From contig CAMDTL010000008.1 in NCBI GenBank assembly GCA_945907735.1, positions 1 through 64,000 of the forward strand: a stretch of 64,000 nt of DNA, given 5' to 3'. The translations under genes and the position numbers were made by a program. Under the pieces are notes generated by a model. That model searched no databases. It was not told the origin of the DNA and saw only the letters and a program-made list of their open reading frames with translations. This document shows, one piece after another, positions 1 to 9,936 of the stretch. The first letter of the stretch is position 1, and the number at the start of each line of letters is the position of its first letter. This stretch comes from Methylotenera oryzisoli (GTDB lineage Bacteria > Pseudomonadota > Gammaproteobacteria > Burkholderiales > Methylophilaceae).

Positions 1-68
1 GGCCGTGAAACGAACCAGCGCCAATGATAGTATGCTTTTTGCATGCGAAAGTAGGTCACTGCCAAGCT
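1..68 (+). rRNA. rrf: 5S ribosomal RNA, 3' portion (gene truncated by window start)
   Basis: gtgaaacgaaccagcgccaatgatagta...gcatgcgaaagtaggtcactgccaagc matches the conserved 3' half of 5S rRNA (cf. E. coli ...gtgaaacgccgtagcgccgatggtagtgtgg...catgcgagagtagggaactgccaggc); followed directly by a terminator. Confidence 0.9.
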
Positions 69-76
69 CTTATTTA

Positions 77-111
77 AACAACAAAACCCTCCATGTGAGG
101 GTTTTGTTGTT
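77..111 (+). terminator. Intrinsic terminator of the rRNA operon
   Basis: Perfect 15-bp stem AACAACAAAACCCTC-catgt-GAGGGTTTTGTTGTT. Confidence 0.85.
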
Positions 112-318
112 TGTACGGCCTGATAAAACCAAGCAAAAACAATTCGCGTCACTTTGTTGCTTCCCTATGCATCACCCCTGCTGTGCAGCATGACCGATTT
201 AGAGCTTCGGCGATTCAATTCAGACGCATTGCTTGCTAGAAATACGGAGCCCCTTGAGGCGCATTTTATTTGGGAAGAGGCTATGGCAGTAAGTATTCCA
301 ATTACTTGAATTAATTGG

Positions 319-324
319 TATAAT
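319..324 (+). promoter_or_regulatory. Probable sigma-70 -10 element upstream of rimP-nusA-infB
   Basis: TATAAT about 75 nt upstream of rimP; weak TTCCAA -35 candidate 18 nt upstream. Confidence 0.5.
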
Positions 325-399
325 GCGCGCATAATTTGAATGGGCTTTGTGCCCATTTTTTGTTTCTGTTGGGTATGTAAGGGCTGGGGGTTACAGGTA

Positions 400-885
400 A
401 TGCAAGATTTGCATGGCTTAATTGATAAAACGGTGACGCAACTTGGGTTTGAGCTGGTTGACCTTGAGATTTCGAATCGCGGCAAGTTGCTTCGCGTGTT
501 TATCGATAAACTCAACCCAAAAGATATTAAAGACAGCGTGAATATTGACGATTGCGTGTTGGTAAGCAACCAATTGGGCAACGTGCTAACGGTTGAGCAT
601 GAAATTGATTACGATAGGCTGGAGATTTCTTCGGCTGGTATGGATCGCGTATTGAAAAAAGAAAAAGATTTTGTGCGTTTTGCGGGTGAACGCGCGCAGA
701 TTAAGTTGCGAGTGGGCATTAAAGATGAAAGCATAAATGCAGTAGATACTACGCTACCACGCAAAACCTTTTTAGGCATTTTAAAAGGCGTAGAAGCTGG
801 TAATGTGCTGATGGAATTTGAAGGCGTTATTTATAAATTGGCATTGAGTAATATTGATAAAGCACGTTTGAGCCCAGCATTTTAG
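400..885 (+). CDS. rimP: Ribosome maturation factor RimP
   Basis: MQDLHGLIDKTVTQLGFELVDLEISNRGKLLRVFID...; directly upstream of nusA. Start chosen at internal ATG of ORF 340-885. Confidence 0.92.
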   Translation: MQDLHGLIDKTVTQLGFELVDLEISNRGKLLRVFIDKLNPKDIKDSVNIDDCVLVSNQLGNVLTVEHEIDYDRLEISSAGMDRVLKKEKDFVRFAGERAQIKLRVGIKDESINAVDTTLPRKTFLGILKGVEAGNVLMEFEGVIYKLALSNIDKARLSPAF

Positions 886-936
886 AGTTGAAACTTAAGA
901 AAGTTAATTAGAATATATTGATAGTTGGAGAATGTA

Positions 937-2403
937 ATGAGCCGTGAAATTTTATTATTAGTAGACGCCTTAGCCCACGAAAAAAACGTGAGCAAAGAGA
1001 TGGTTTTTACTGCGCTAGAGCTGGCTTTGGCCTCTGCAACTAAGAAAAAACACGATGAAAACGCGGATATTCGCGTTGAGATCGGCCGTGAAACAGGCGA
1101 ATATAGAACTTTTAGACGTTGGCAGTATGTTGACTATGACTTGTTGGAAAGCTCAGCATTTCAATTTGATGAAGAAAGCGAGCATGCTGCAGGTCGAGAG
1201 ATTGGGGATTATTACGAAGAGCCGTTAGAAAGTATTGAGTTCGGCCGCATTGGCGCGCAGGCCGCCAAGCAGGTCATTCTGCAAAAAGTGCGCGAAGCCG
1301 AGCGTGAGCAAATTTTAGAAGACTTTTTAGCGCGTAACGAGAATTTAGTTACTGGCGTCATTAAACGCATGGAAAAAGGCAGCGCGCTGATTGAGGTTGG
1401 TCGCATTGAATGTTTGTTACCGCGCGAGGCGATGATTCCGAAAGAAAATTTACGCGTGGGTGACCGCGTGCGTGCTTATTTATCGCGCATTGAGCGTGGT
1501 GGCCGTGGCCCGCAATTAATTTTATCGCGCATTGCGCCAGAATTTTTACAACGTTTGTTTGAGCTGGAAGTGCCGGAAATTGAAGAAGGCTTGCTGGAAA
1601 TTAAAGCTGCCGCGCGCGACCCTGGTTTGCGCTCAAAAATTGCGGTTAAAACGAATGATCAACGTTTAGACCCAGTGGGTACTTGCGTCGGTATGCGCGG
1701 TTCGCGTGTACAAGCTGTCACTGGCGAGTTAGCTGGAGAGCGCGTGGATATTGTGCTGTGGAGCATGGAGCCTGCGCAATTTGTGATTAACGCCATGGCG
1801 CCGGCTGAAGTTTCTTCTATCGTTGTCGATGAAGATACGCACAGTATGGAGGTGATTGTGAATGAAGATCAATTGGCGTTGGCTATTGGTCGTAGTGGCC
1901 AAAACGTGCGTTTGGCTTCTGAGCTCACAGGTTGGATCTTGAATATTCTGACGGAAGAGCAAGCTGCAGAGAAAAATCAAAGCGAACACGCCAACGTAAG
2001 CCAATTATTTATGGGAAAACTCGATGTGGATGAAGAAGTGGCCGATATTCTAGTGCAGGAAGGTTTTAGCACTTTAGAAGAGATTGCCTATGTGCCGCTG
2101 GCGGAAATGGCCGAGATTGATGCATTTGACGAAGATACGATTAACGAGTTGCGTTCGCGCGCGCGCGCGGCTTTACTTACTGAGGCCATTGCTAAAGAAG
2201 AGCGAGTAGAAGCAGCGGCAGAAGATTTGTTGACGATGGAAGGCATGGACGATACCACCGCGCATCTATTGGCTTCTAAGGGCATTCCTACCATGGAAGA
2301 CTTAGCTGAGTTAGCAGTGGATGAGCTGGTAGAATTAACCCATATGGAAGTCGAGCGCGCAAAAACATTGATTATGACCGCGCGTGCGCCTTGGTTTAAG
2401 TAA
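937..2403 (+). CDS. nusA: Transcription termination/antitermination protein NusA
   Basis: [21 protein letters not shown]..., KH domains, C-terminal acidic repeats; GGAG RBS before ATG at 937. Confidence 0.97.
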   Translation: MSREILLLVDALAHEKNVSKEMVFTALELALASATKKKHDENADIRVEIGRETGEYRTFRRWQYVDYDLLESSAFQFDEESEHAAGREIGDYYEEPLESIEFGRIGAQAAKQVILQKVREAEREQILEDFLARNENLVTGVIKRMEKGSALIEVGRIECLLPREAMIPKENLRVGDRVRAYLSRIERGGRGPQLILSRIAPEFLQRLFELEVPEIEEGLLEIKAAARDPGLRSKIAVKTNDQRLDPVGTCVGMRGSRVQAVTGELAGERVDIVLWSMEPAQFVINAMAPAEVSSIVVDEDTHSMEVIVNEDQLALAIGRSGQNVRLASELTGWILNILTEEQAAEKNQSEHANVSQLFMGKLDVDEEVADILVQEGFSTLEEIAYVPLAEMAEIDAFDEDTINELRSRARAALLTEAIAKEERVEAAAEDLLTMEGMDDTTAHLLASKGIPTMEDLAELAVDELVELTHMEVERAKTLIMTARAPWFK

Positions 2404-2431
2404 TATTAAAGTAGAGAGATAGGGAAAGTAA

Positions 2432-5074
2432 ATGGCACAAACAACCATCGCACAATTCGCCGCAGAGCTAGGGCTGCCTACCCCCTTGCTGCTAGAGCAG
2501 TTAAAAAGTGCGGGCATCGTTAAATCTGCCGTTGAAGATAAATTGGCAGAAGCCGATAAAACGGTTTTGCTGGAATATTTACGTAAAGAACACGGGGCGG
2601 CGCAAACGCCAAAAAGCAAAATCACGCTGACACGTAAATCTAACACCGAAATCAAAAAAATCGACAGCATGGGTAAAGCGCGCACTATTCAAATAGAAGT
2701 GCGTAAAAAGCGCGTGTTGGAGCACAACGAAACTGAAGCAGAGTTGCCAGCACCAGTAGTAGAGCCTGCGACTGAAACAGTAGCCGAGCCAGTGCAAGAA
2801 ATGCAGATTGAAGTGGTGGTAATTCAAGCGGAAGAAGTGATTACAGAGGCACCGCCAGTAGTAGAAGCCGCACCAGAGGCTAAATCGACAACGCTAAGAA
2901 GGCAAGTGTTAACGCCAGAGCAAGTGGCCATGCGTGAGCAAGAGGCGAAGCGCCATGCGACGCTGGCCTCGATGCAAGCAGAAGATTTGCGCAAAAAACA
3001 AGAGTTATTGCAACGCCGTGCTGACGAAGAGGCTAAAAAATTGGCCGAAGCAGAAGCGGCAAAAGCCAAAGTCGCCAAGCTGGCAGAAGGTACCTTGCAT
3101 AAACCTGCCGCTAAAGAGGGCGTTGCAAAACCTGCTGCAAAAGAGGCAAAAAAAGGCAAAGGCAATAACAAAGAGTGGACAGATGCTGAGAATAAAAAAC
3201 GTGGCTTAAAAACCCGTGGCGATGCGAGTGTCAATCAAGGCTGGCGTTCACCCAAGGGTAAGCATAAATCGCATCGTGACGAAGACCAAGAGCATGCGTT
3301 TAATGCTCCAACAGACCCCATTGTGCATGAAGTGCTAGTACCAGAAACCATTACCGTATCTGAGCTGGCGCATAAAATGTCGATTAAAGCGGCCGAAGTA
3401 ATTAAGGTGCTGATGGGCATGGGCATGATGGTGACGATTAACCAAGTGCTAGACCAAGAAACCGCTATTATTTTGGTGGAAGAAATGGGCCATACTGCGC
3501 AAGCGGCTGCGCCTAACGACCCGGATGTTTTCTTGGAAGAAGCTGAACATGCTGAGGCTATTTTAGAATCACGGCCGCCAGTGGTGACGGTGATGGGTCA
3601 CGTTGACCACGGTAAAACTTCGCTGTTAGATTATATTCGCCGTAGCCGCGTTGCTAGTGGCGAAGCAGGCGGCATTACCCAGCATATTGGCGCGTATCAC
3701 GTTGAAACTCTGCGCGGTATGGTGACATTTTTAGATACGCCAGGCCATGAGGCGTTTACTGCGATGCGCGCGCGCGGTGCTAAAGCGACCGATGTGGTAA
3801 TTTTGGTAGTTTCTGCCGATGACGGCGTGATGCCGCAAACTATCGAGGCGATTCACCATGCCAAAGCGGCAGGTGTGCCAATGGTGGTGGCCATTAACAA
3901 AATTGATAAGCCAGACGCAGCGCCTGAGCGCGTAAAGATGGAATTAGTTGCGCAAGAAGTGGTGCCTGAAGACTTTGGCGGCGATACCATGTTCCGCGAA
4001 GTATCGGCTAAAACAGGCAAGGGCATTGATGAATTGCTAGAAGCCGTATTGTTGCAAGCCGAAATTTTAGAGCTGAAAGCGCCTAAAAATACGCCTGCCA
4101 AAGGCTTGGTGATTGAAGGTAGGCTGGATAAAGGCCGTGGTTCTGTTTCTACTGTATTGGTGCAATCTGGCATCTTACGCCGCGGCGACATGATTTTGGC
4201 AGGCACTACTTTTGGCCGTGTGCGCGCCATGTTAGATGAATCTGGTAACGACATTAAAGAAGCGGGCCCATCGATGCCAGTCGAAATTTTAGGCTTGGCC
4301 GATGTGCCAAGCGCTGGCGAAGAGGTGGTTGTGCTGAATGACGAGCGCAAAGCGCGCGAGATCGCCAATTTCCGTGCGGGCAAATTCCGCGATGTGAAGT
4401 TAGCTAAACAACAAGCCGTTAAGCTAGAAAACATGTTTAACCAGATGGAAGATGGTGAAGTACAAACGCTGAACTTAATTATTAAGTCTGACGTACAAGG
4501 CTCTTACGAAGCGCTTGCAACAAGCTTACAAAAGCTTTCCACTGCCGAAGTTAAAGTGAACATCATCCATACTGGTGTGGGCGCAATTTCAGAATCTGAT
4601 GTTAATTTAGCCAGCGCATCTAGCGCGGTATTGATTGGCTTCAGTGTGCGCGCCGATGCGGGATCACGTAAGTTGATTGATAATTTGGGCGTTGATGTGC
4701 GCTACTACAATATTATTTATGAGGCAGTAGACGAAGTAAAAGCGGCACTGGGCGGCATGCTAAAACCAGAGCAACGTGAAAGCATGATAGGCACAGTAGA
4801 AATTCGCGAAGTATTTCGTATTTCTAAAGTGGGTGCCATTGCAGGCTGCTATGTGCAAGATGGCATGGTGAAACGTAATTCAAAAGTGCGCGTATTGCGC
4901 GACAATGTGATTATTCATACAGGCGAGTTGGATTCGCTGAAACGCTTTAAAGATGACGTAAAAGAAGTGAAAAACAACTTTGAATGTGGGCTATCACTTA
5001 AAAACTTTAATGACATTGAAGTGGGTGACCTATTAGAGGTTTATGAAATAGTAGAGGTCGCTAGAACGCTTTAA
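2432..5074 (+). CDS. infB: Translation initiation factor IF-2
   Basis: G-domain [22 protein letters not shown], charged N-terminal linker. Confidence 0.98.
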   Translation: MAQTTIAQFAAELGLPTPLLLEQLKSAGIVKSAVEDKLAEADKTVLLEYLRKEHGAAQTPKSKITLTRKSNTEIKKIDSMGKARTIQIEVRKKRVLEHNETEAELPAPVVEPATETVAEPVQEMQIEVVVIQAEEVITEAPPVVEAAPEAKSTTLRRQVLTPEQVAMREQEAKRHATLASMQAEDLRKKQELLQRRADEEAKKLAEAEAAKAKVAKLAEGTLHKPAAKEGVAKPAAKEAKKGKGNNKEWTDAENKKRGLKTRGDASVNQGWRSPKGKHKSHRDEDQEHAFNAPTDPIVHEVLVPETITVSELAHKMSIKAAEVIKVLMGMGMMVTINQVLDQETAIILVEEMGHTAQAAAPNDPDVFLEEAEHAEAILESRPPVVTVMGHVDHGKTSLLDYIRRSRVASGEAGGITQHIGAYHVETLRGMVTFLDTPGHEAFTAMRARGAKATDVVILVVSADDGVMPQTIEAIHHAKAAGVPMVVAINKIDKPDAAPERVKMELVAQEVVPEDFGGDTMFREVSAKTGKGIDELLEAVLLQAEILELKAPKNTPAKGLVIEGRLDKGRGSVSTVLVQSGILRRGDMILAGTTFGRVRAMLDESGNDIKEAGPSMPVEILGLADVPSAGEEVVVLNDERKAREIANFRAGKFRDVKLAKQQAVKLENMFNQMEDGEVQTLNLIIKSDVQGSYEALATSLQKLSTAEVKVNIIHTGVGAISESDVNLASASSAVLIGFSVRADAGSRKLIDNLGVDVRYYNIIYEAVDEVKAALGGMLKPEQRESMIGTVEIREVFRISKVGAIAGCYVQDGMVKRNSKVRVLRDNVIIHTGELDSLKRFKDDVKEVKNNFECGLSLKNFNDIEVGDLLEVYEIVEVARTL

Positions 5075-5430
5075 TGGCTAAGGAATACTCAAGAGGCCAT
5101 CGAATTGCCGAGCAAATGCAGCGCGAGCTGGCGGATTTATTGCAGTTTGAGGTAAAAGATCCGCGCGTGGGCATGGTGACGATTACTGCGGTAGAAGTCA
5201 CTGGCGATATGGCGCATGCTAAAATTTTCTACAGCACGGCGAAAGAAAGCCAAAGTGTGCAAAATGGTTTAGAAAAATCCGCAGGTTTTTTACGCACTCA
5301 GTTGGCTAAACGCATGTTGTTGCGCACTATGCCAGCTTTACATTTTGTCTATGATGAATCCATCGACATTGGCATTAAAATGGCGCAACTCATTGAAGCG
5401 GCGCGCGCTTCCGATAAGTCAAACTCTTAA
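5074..5430 (+). CDS. rbfA: 30S ribosome-binding factor RbfA
   Basis: [42 protein letters not shown]; between infB and truB. Confidence 0.95.
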   Translation: MAKEYSRGHRIAEQMQRELADLLQFEVKDPRVGMVTITAVEVTGDMAHAKIFYSTAKESQSVQNGLEKSAGFLRTQLAKRMLLRTMPALHFVYDESIDIGIKMAQLIEAARASDKSNS

Positions 5431-5435
5431 AGACT

Positions 5436-6347
5436 TTGCAATTTAAACGCATCAAAAGAAACGTCAATGGCGTTTTGCTACTCGATAAACCACTCGGTTT
5501 TTCGTCCAATCAAGTTTTGCAAAAAGTAAAATGGCTGTACCAAGCCGCTAAAGCAGGCCACACGGGCACGCTAGATCCGCTCGCAACAGGCTTATTGCCA
5601 ATTTGTTTGGGCGAAGCCACTAAATTTGCGCAATATGTGACCGATGCAGATAAAACTTACCTTGCGACAATTAAATTGGGTGTGACAACCAATACAGGCG
5701 ATGCGGAAGGCGAAGTGTTGTCTACTGCTGTAGTCAATGTAAATAAAACGCAATTTGTGCAAGCCTGCCAGCAATTTGTTGGCGAAATTTCGCAAATTCC
5801 ACCCATGTATTCCGCATTAAAACATGAAGGTAAGCCTTTATATGCATACGCCAGAGAGGGCGTGAATATTGGTCGCCAGGCGCGTTTAATTACGATTAAA
5901 AATATCGTTTTGAATGAGTTTTTAGATGATGTCGCGCAGATTACGGTGACCTGTAGCAAGGGCACCTATATTCGCACACTGGCCGAAGATATTGGCGTTA
6001 CACTTGGTTGCGGCGCACATTTAATCGGCTTACGGCGTACCGAAACCGCTGGCTATGTGTTGTCGCAAGCGATCGCCATAGAACAACTCGAAACATTGAG
6101 CATAGAAGTGCGCGATGCGCTTTTGTTGCCTGTGGATTCCGCGATTGAAGGTTTGCCAGTGGTTACTTTAAACGCGGATGCCGCGTACTTTATCATGCAA
6201 GGTCAATCGGTGTGGATGGCGGGCAAAATCCCAAATAGTGATTTGCGGCTTTATGATGAAAAGAATAGTTTTCTAGGCTTAGGCTTTTTGCAAGATGACG
6301 GCAAAATTGCGCCCAAGCGCTTGATGCAAAAAATTCAATCGAATTAA
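5436..6347 (+). CDS. truB: tRNA pseudouridine(55) synthase TruB
   Basis: GVLLLDKPLGFSSNQVLQKVK...AGHTGTLDPLATGLLPICLGEATK; TTG start. Confidence 0.96.
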   Translation: MQFKRIKRNVNGVLLLDKPLGFSSNQVLQKVKWLYQAAKAGHTGTLDPLATGLLPICLGEATKFAQYVTDADKTYLATIKLGVTTNTGDAEGEVLSTAVVNVNKTQFVQACQQFVGEISQIPPMYSALKHEGKPLYAYAREGVNIGRQARLITIKNIVLNEFLDDVAQITVTCSKGTYIRTLAEDIGVTLGCGAHLIGLRRTETAGYVLSQAIAIEQLETLSIEVRDALLLPVDSAIEGLPVVTLNADAAYFIMQGQSVWMAGKIPNSDLRLYDEKNSFLGLGFLQDDGKIAPKRLMQKIQSN

Positions 6348-6369
6348 TGGCTTGCTAAACAAATAGCGC

Positions 6370-6398
6370 TTGTTGAAAACAAACAATCGCACTATAAT
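6370..6398 (+). promoter_or_regulatory. Putative sigma-70 promoter for rpsO-pnp
   Basis: TTGTTG-17 nt-TATAAT (6370-6375 / 6393-6398). Confidence 0.5.
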
Positions 6399-6492
6399 GC
6401 TCGGTCGTTTGTAAATGAATGCATTCGCGGTTAAGATTATTTGAGCTGCCTTTGCATTGACGCTAACTATCAGTTTATATTAAGGAAAAAAG

Positions 6493-6762
6493 ATGGCAAT
6501 TACAGCAGTAGATACCGCAAAAGTCGTAAAAGATTATCAACAAGCGCCAGGCGATACTGGTAGCCCAGAAGTGCAAGTCGCGCTTTTAACTAACCGCATT
6601 AATTATTTAACCGAGCATTTTAAATCTAACAAAAAAGACAATCATTCACGCCGTGGTTTACTCGCAATGGTAAGTCAACGTCGTCGTTTGTTAGACTACC
6701 TAAAAAGTAGAGATGTTGGCCGCTATCAAACATTGATTGAGCGTTTAAGCCTACGTAAATAA
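6493..6762 (+). CDS. rpsO: 30S ribosomal protein S15
   Basis: 89 aa, [49 protein letters not shown]. Confidence 0.98.
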   Translation: MAITAVDTAKVVKDYQQAPGDTGSPEVQVALLTNRINYLTEHFKSNKKDNHSRRGLLAMVSQRRRLLDYLKSRDVGRYQTLIERLSLRK

Positions 6763-6814
6763 TTTTCATAAAAGTTTGGCTTAATATTATTTTGGTCACT
6801 TTTATAATGTAAAG

Positions 6815-6851
6815 AAAAGCCGATTGCATGGTGATATGCGTCGGCTTTTTT
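6815..6851 (+). terminator. Terminator/attenuator between rpsO and pnp
   Basis: AAAAGCCGAttGCAT..ATGCgTCGGCTTTTTT hairpin followed by U-tract. Confidence 0.75.
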
Positions 6852-6939
6852 GCTTTAACAAATATCACAAATGTAACTTAAAATAGTCGATTGCTATTGG
6901 GTAGTGAATAGCAATTAATTGAATCGAAAAGGAAAAACA

Positions 6940-9066
6940 ATGTTTAATAAAGTCAAAAAAAGTATTCAATACGGTGCGCATGAGCTCACCATTGAAACAG
7001 GTGAAATTTCTCGCCAAGCCGATGCGGCTGTGATGGTAAGCTATGGTGATACCGTGGTTTTAGTTGCAGTCACCAGTAAAAGTGAAGTAAAAGCAGGTCA
7101 AGATTTCTTCCCGCTCACAGTCGATTATATGGAAAGAACGTACGCAGCTGGTAAAATTCCAGGTGGTTTTTTCAAGCGCGAAGGTCGTCCTTCAGAAAAA
7201 GAAACGCTTACAAGTCGCTTAATTGATCGTCCATTGCGCCCACTGTTCCCAGAGGCGTTTTTGAATGAAGTGCAAATTGTGGCGACTGTGCTGTCGTCAG
7301 ACCCAGAAATTGATTCAGATATTCCAGCAATTATTGGCGCATCTGCCGCTATGTCATTGTCAGGCATTCCGTTCTTTGGTCCACTAGGCGCGGCGCGCGT
7401 GGGTTATATCGATGGCGAGTACATTCTTAACCCAAGCAAAACAGAATTAGCAACGACTGAATTAGATTTAGTTGTGGCGGCCACTGAAACGGCTGTGATG
7501 ATGGTGGAATCTGAAGCGAAAGAATTATCAGAAGAAGTGATGCTAGGCGCGGTGGTATATGGCCACGAGCAAATGCAAGCCGTGATTAATATGATTAGCG
7601 AATTAGCACATGAAGCAGGTAAAGACGCTTGGGATTGGACAGCACCAGAGCCAGATACCGCAATTATCGCAAAAGTGGCCGATTTAGCTGCTGCAGATAT
7701 TAATGCGGCATTCCAAATTAAAGCCAAAGGTGCGCGTTCTGCTAAGTTGGACGAAATTAAAAACCGCGTTATGGGCGAGCTGATTAACGAAAATACCAGC
7801 ACTGACGAAGCGAACAAAATTAAAGCAGAGTTCTTTAATTTAGAAGCCAAAACTGTACGTAGCCAAATTTTAAATGGTGAGCCACGTATTGATGGCCGCG
7901 ATACTCGTACTGTGCGTCCAATTACCGTGCGTACTGGCGTATTGCCGCGCACACATGGCTCTGCGCTATTTACGCGTGGTGAAACGCAAGCGCTGGTAGT
8001 TGTTACACTAGGCACAGGCCGCGATGAACAAGTGATTGATGCGCTACAAGGCGAATTTAAAGATCGCTTTATGTTGCATTACAACATGCCGCCGTATGCG
8101 ACTGGTGAAACTGGCCGCGTGGGCACGCCAAAACGGCGTGAAATTGGCCATGGCCGCTTAGCAAAACGCGCCTTAATCGCCGCTTTGCCATCTGCTGAAG
8201 AGTTTGGCTACACGGTGCGTATTGTTTCTGAAATTACTGAATCAAACGGCTCTAGCTCAATGGCATCCGTATGTGGTGGCAGCTTAGCCATGATGGACGC
8301 GGGCGTGCCGCTTAAAAACCACGTGGCAGGTATCGCTATGGGCTTAATTAAAGAAGGCAACCGCGTTGCCGTGTTGACGGATATTTTAGGCGACGAAGAC
8401 CACCTGGGCGACATGGATTTTAAAGTGGCAGGTACAGAAGACGGCATTACCGCGCTACAAATGGACATTAAAATTACTGGCATTACCGCACAAATTATGC
8501 AAGTGGCGTTGGCACAAGCTAAAGAAGGTCGCGCGCATATTTTAGGCATTATGAAAGCCGCCATGAGCGATGTAAATACTGAAATGTCAGCGTTTGCACC
8601 ACGTATTATCACCATGAAAATTAATGCAGATAAAATTCGTGATGTAATTGGTAAAGGCGGCGCGGTGATTCGTGCGCTAACCGAAGAAACCGGCACTAGC
8701 ATTGATATTGAAGATGACGGCACTATTAAAATTGCTTGCACCAGTGCAGAACAAGGCGCAGAAGCACAACGCCGCATTGCCGAAATTACCGCAGAAGTTG
8801 AAGTGGGCCAAATTTATGAAGGCCCAGTGGTTAAGTTGTTAGATTTTGGCGCGGTTGTAAGCTTGCTACCAGGTAAAGATGGTTTGGTACACATCTCGCA
8901 AATCGCGCATCAACGCGTAAATGCGGTGAGTGATTTTGTAAAAGAAGGCGACATCGTCAAAGTGAAAGTGGTAGAAATTGACGACAAAGGCAAAGTGCGT
9001 TTAAGTATGAAAGCCTTGATTGATGCGCCAATAAGAGAAGAAAAAACGGTAGAAGCTGACGAGTAA
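6940..9066 (+). CDS. pnp: Polyribonucleotide nucleotidyltransferase (PNPase)
   Basis: [41 protein letters not shown]..., KH and S1 domains at C-terminus; ATG at 6940 with AAGGA RBS. Confidence 0.97.
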   Translation: MFNKVKKSIQYGAHELTIETGEISRQADAAVMVSYGDTVVLVAVTSKSEVKAGQDFFPLTVDYMERTYAAGKIPGGFFKREGRPSEKETLTSRLIDRPLRPLFPEAFLNEVQIVATVLSSDPEIDSDIPAIIGASAAMSLSGIPFFGPLGAARVGYIDGEYILNPSKTELATTELDLVVAATETAVMMVESEAKELSEEVMLGAVVYGHEQMQAVINMISELAHEAGKDAWDWTAPEPDTAIIAKVADLAAADINAAFQIKAKGARSAKLDEIKNRVMGELINENTSTDEANKIKAEFFNLEAKTVRSQILNGEPRIDGRDTRTVRPITVRTGVLPRTHGSALFTRGETQALVVVTLGTGRDEQVIDALQGEFKDRFMLHYNMPPYATGETGRVGTPKRREIGHGRLAKRALIAALPSAEEFGYTVRIVSEITESNGSSSMASVCGGSLAMMDAGVPLKNHVAGIAMGLIKEGNRVAVLTDILGDEDHLGDMDFKVAGTEDGITALQMDIKITGITAQIMQVALAQAKEGRAHILGIMKAAMSDVNTEMSAFAPRIITMKINADKIRDVIGKGGAVIRALTEETGTSIDIEDDGTIKIACTSAEQGAEAQRRIAEITAEVEVGQIYEGPVVKLLDFGAVVSLLPGKDGLVHISQIAHQRVNAVSDFVKEGDIVKVKVVEIDDKGKVRLSMKALIDAPIREEKTVEADE

Positions 9067-9081
9067 GTTGGCTTGAGTAAT

Positions 9082-9111
9082 AACCCCCCCCCGCTTACGC
9101 GGGTTTTTTTA
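9082..9111 (+). terminator. Terminator downstream of pnp containing a C9 tract
   Basis: aaCCCCCCCCCgcttacGCGGGttttttt. Confidence 0.7.
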
Positions 9112-9168
9112 TTAAAGTTTACCTGTGTTACGCTTTGAAAGTGTAATCCGCCATTTACTTTAATGAAA

Positions 9169-9936
9169 TTAGTGCGCTAAAGTTAATACCACAGGCGTGT
9201 GGTCGCTGGGGCGTTCTAACTTGCGCGGTACTTTGTCGATAATGCAAGATTCAGCTTTATTCTTTAGCGCATCGCTCACTAAAATATGGTCGATGCGCAT
9301 GCCAAAATTGCGCCTAAAACCCATCATGCGGTAATCCCACCAACTAAAACTTTTTTCAGGCTGTTCAAATAATCTAAAACTATCGTGCAAGCCGAGTGCA
9401 ATTAGCTTTTCAAACGCTTTGCGTTCGCGCGGCGAAACCAAAATCTGCCCAATCCAAGCTGCTGGGTCGTGACAATCGCGATCTTCTGGCGCAATGTTGT
9501 AATCACCCAGTAATACTAAATTGGGATATTTTTGTAACTCGCCTGCAAGCCAATGTTGAAGTGCCTCTAGCCAGCGCATTTTGTAATTGTATTTGTCAGA
9601 ATCCACCGCTTGGCCATTCACAATATAAACGCAAATAACGCGCACGCCATTAATTGTTGCGCTAATCACGCGCCTTTGCTCATCCTCAAGTTCTGCAATA
9701 CCGTATTCCACATCGGTCATGGCATGTTTGCTTAAAATCGCCACGCCATTGTAAGTTTTTTGGCCATTGTGTATTGCCCCATAACCGGCTGCTTTTAAGT
9801 CATCGTAGGGGAATTTAATATTTTCCTGCTTGGTTTCTTGCAGGCACAGCACGTCGATTGGGTTATCGCGTAGCCAATCCAACACATGTGGCAGACGCAC
9901 GTTGAGAGAGTTTACATTCCAAGTCGCAAGTTTCAA
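9169..9936 (-). CDS. xth: Exodeoxyribonuclease III
   Basis: MKLATWNVNSLNVRLPHVLDWL...LCLQETKQ...RIDHILVSDAL...PSDHTPVVL. Confidence 0.95.
   Translation of the reverse strand: MKLATWNVNSLNVRLPHVLDWLRDNPIDVLCLQETKQENIKFPYDDLKAAGYGAIHNGQKTYNGVAILSKHAMTDVEYGIAELEDEQRRVISATINGVRVICVYIVNGQAVDSDKYNYKMRWLEALQHWLAGELQKYPNLVLLGDYNIAPEDRDCHDPAAWIGQILVSPRERKAFEKLIALGLHDSFRLFEQPEKSFSWWDYRMMGFRRNFGMRIDHILVSDALKNKAESCIIDKVPRKLERPSDHTPVVLTLAH

Noticed and set aside
5-193. 62-aa ORF in the track at the window start
   Set aside because: Overlaps the 5S rRNA 3' end and its terminator; no protein-like features.
2155-2172. GC dinucleotide run in nusA
   Set aside because: Encodes RSRARAA within a conserved frame; ordinary codon choice rather than a separate element.
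7404-8015. 203-aa ORF antisense to pnp, and similar long antisense ORFs in infB (3853-4434) and kdsD (21643-22257)
   Set aside because: Low-complexity Ser/Thr/Ala-rich shadow ORFs opposite well-supported genes.
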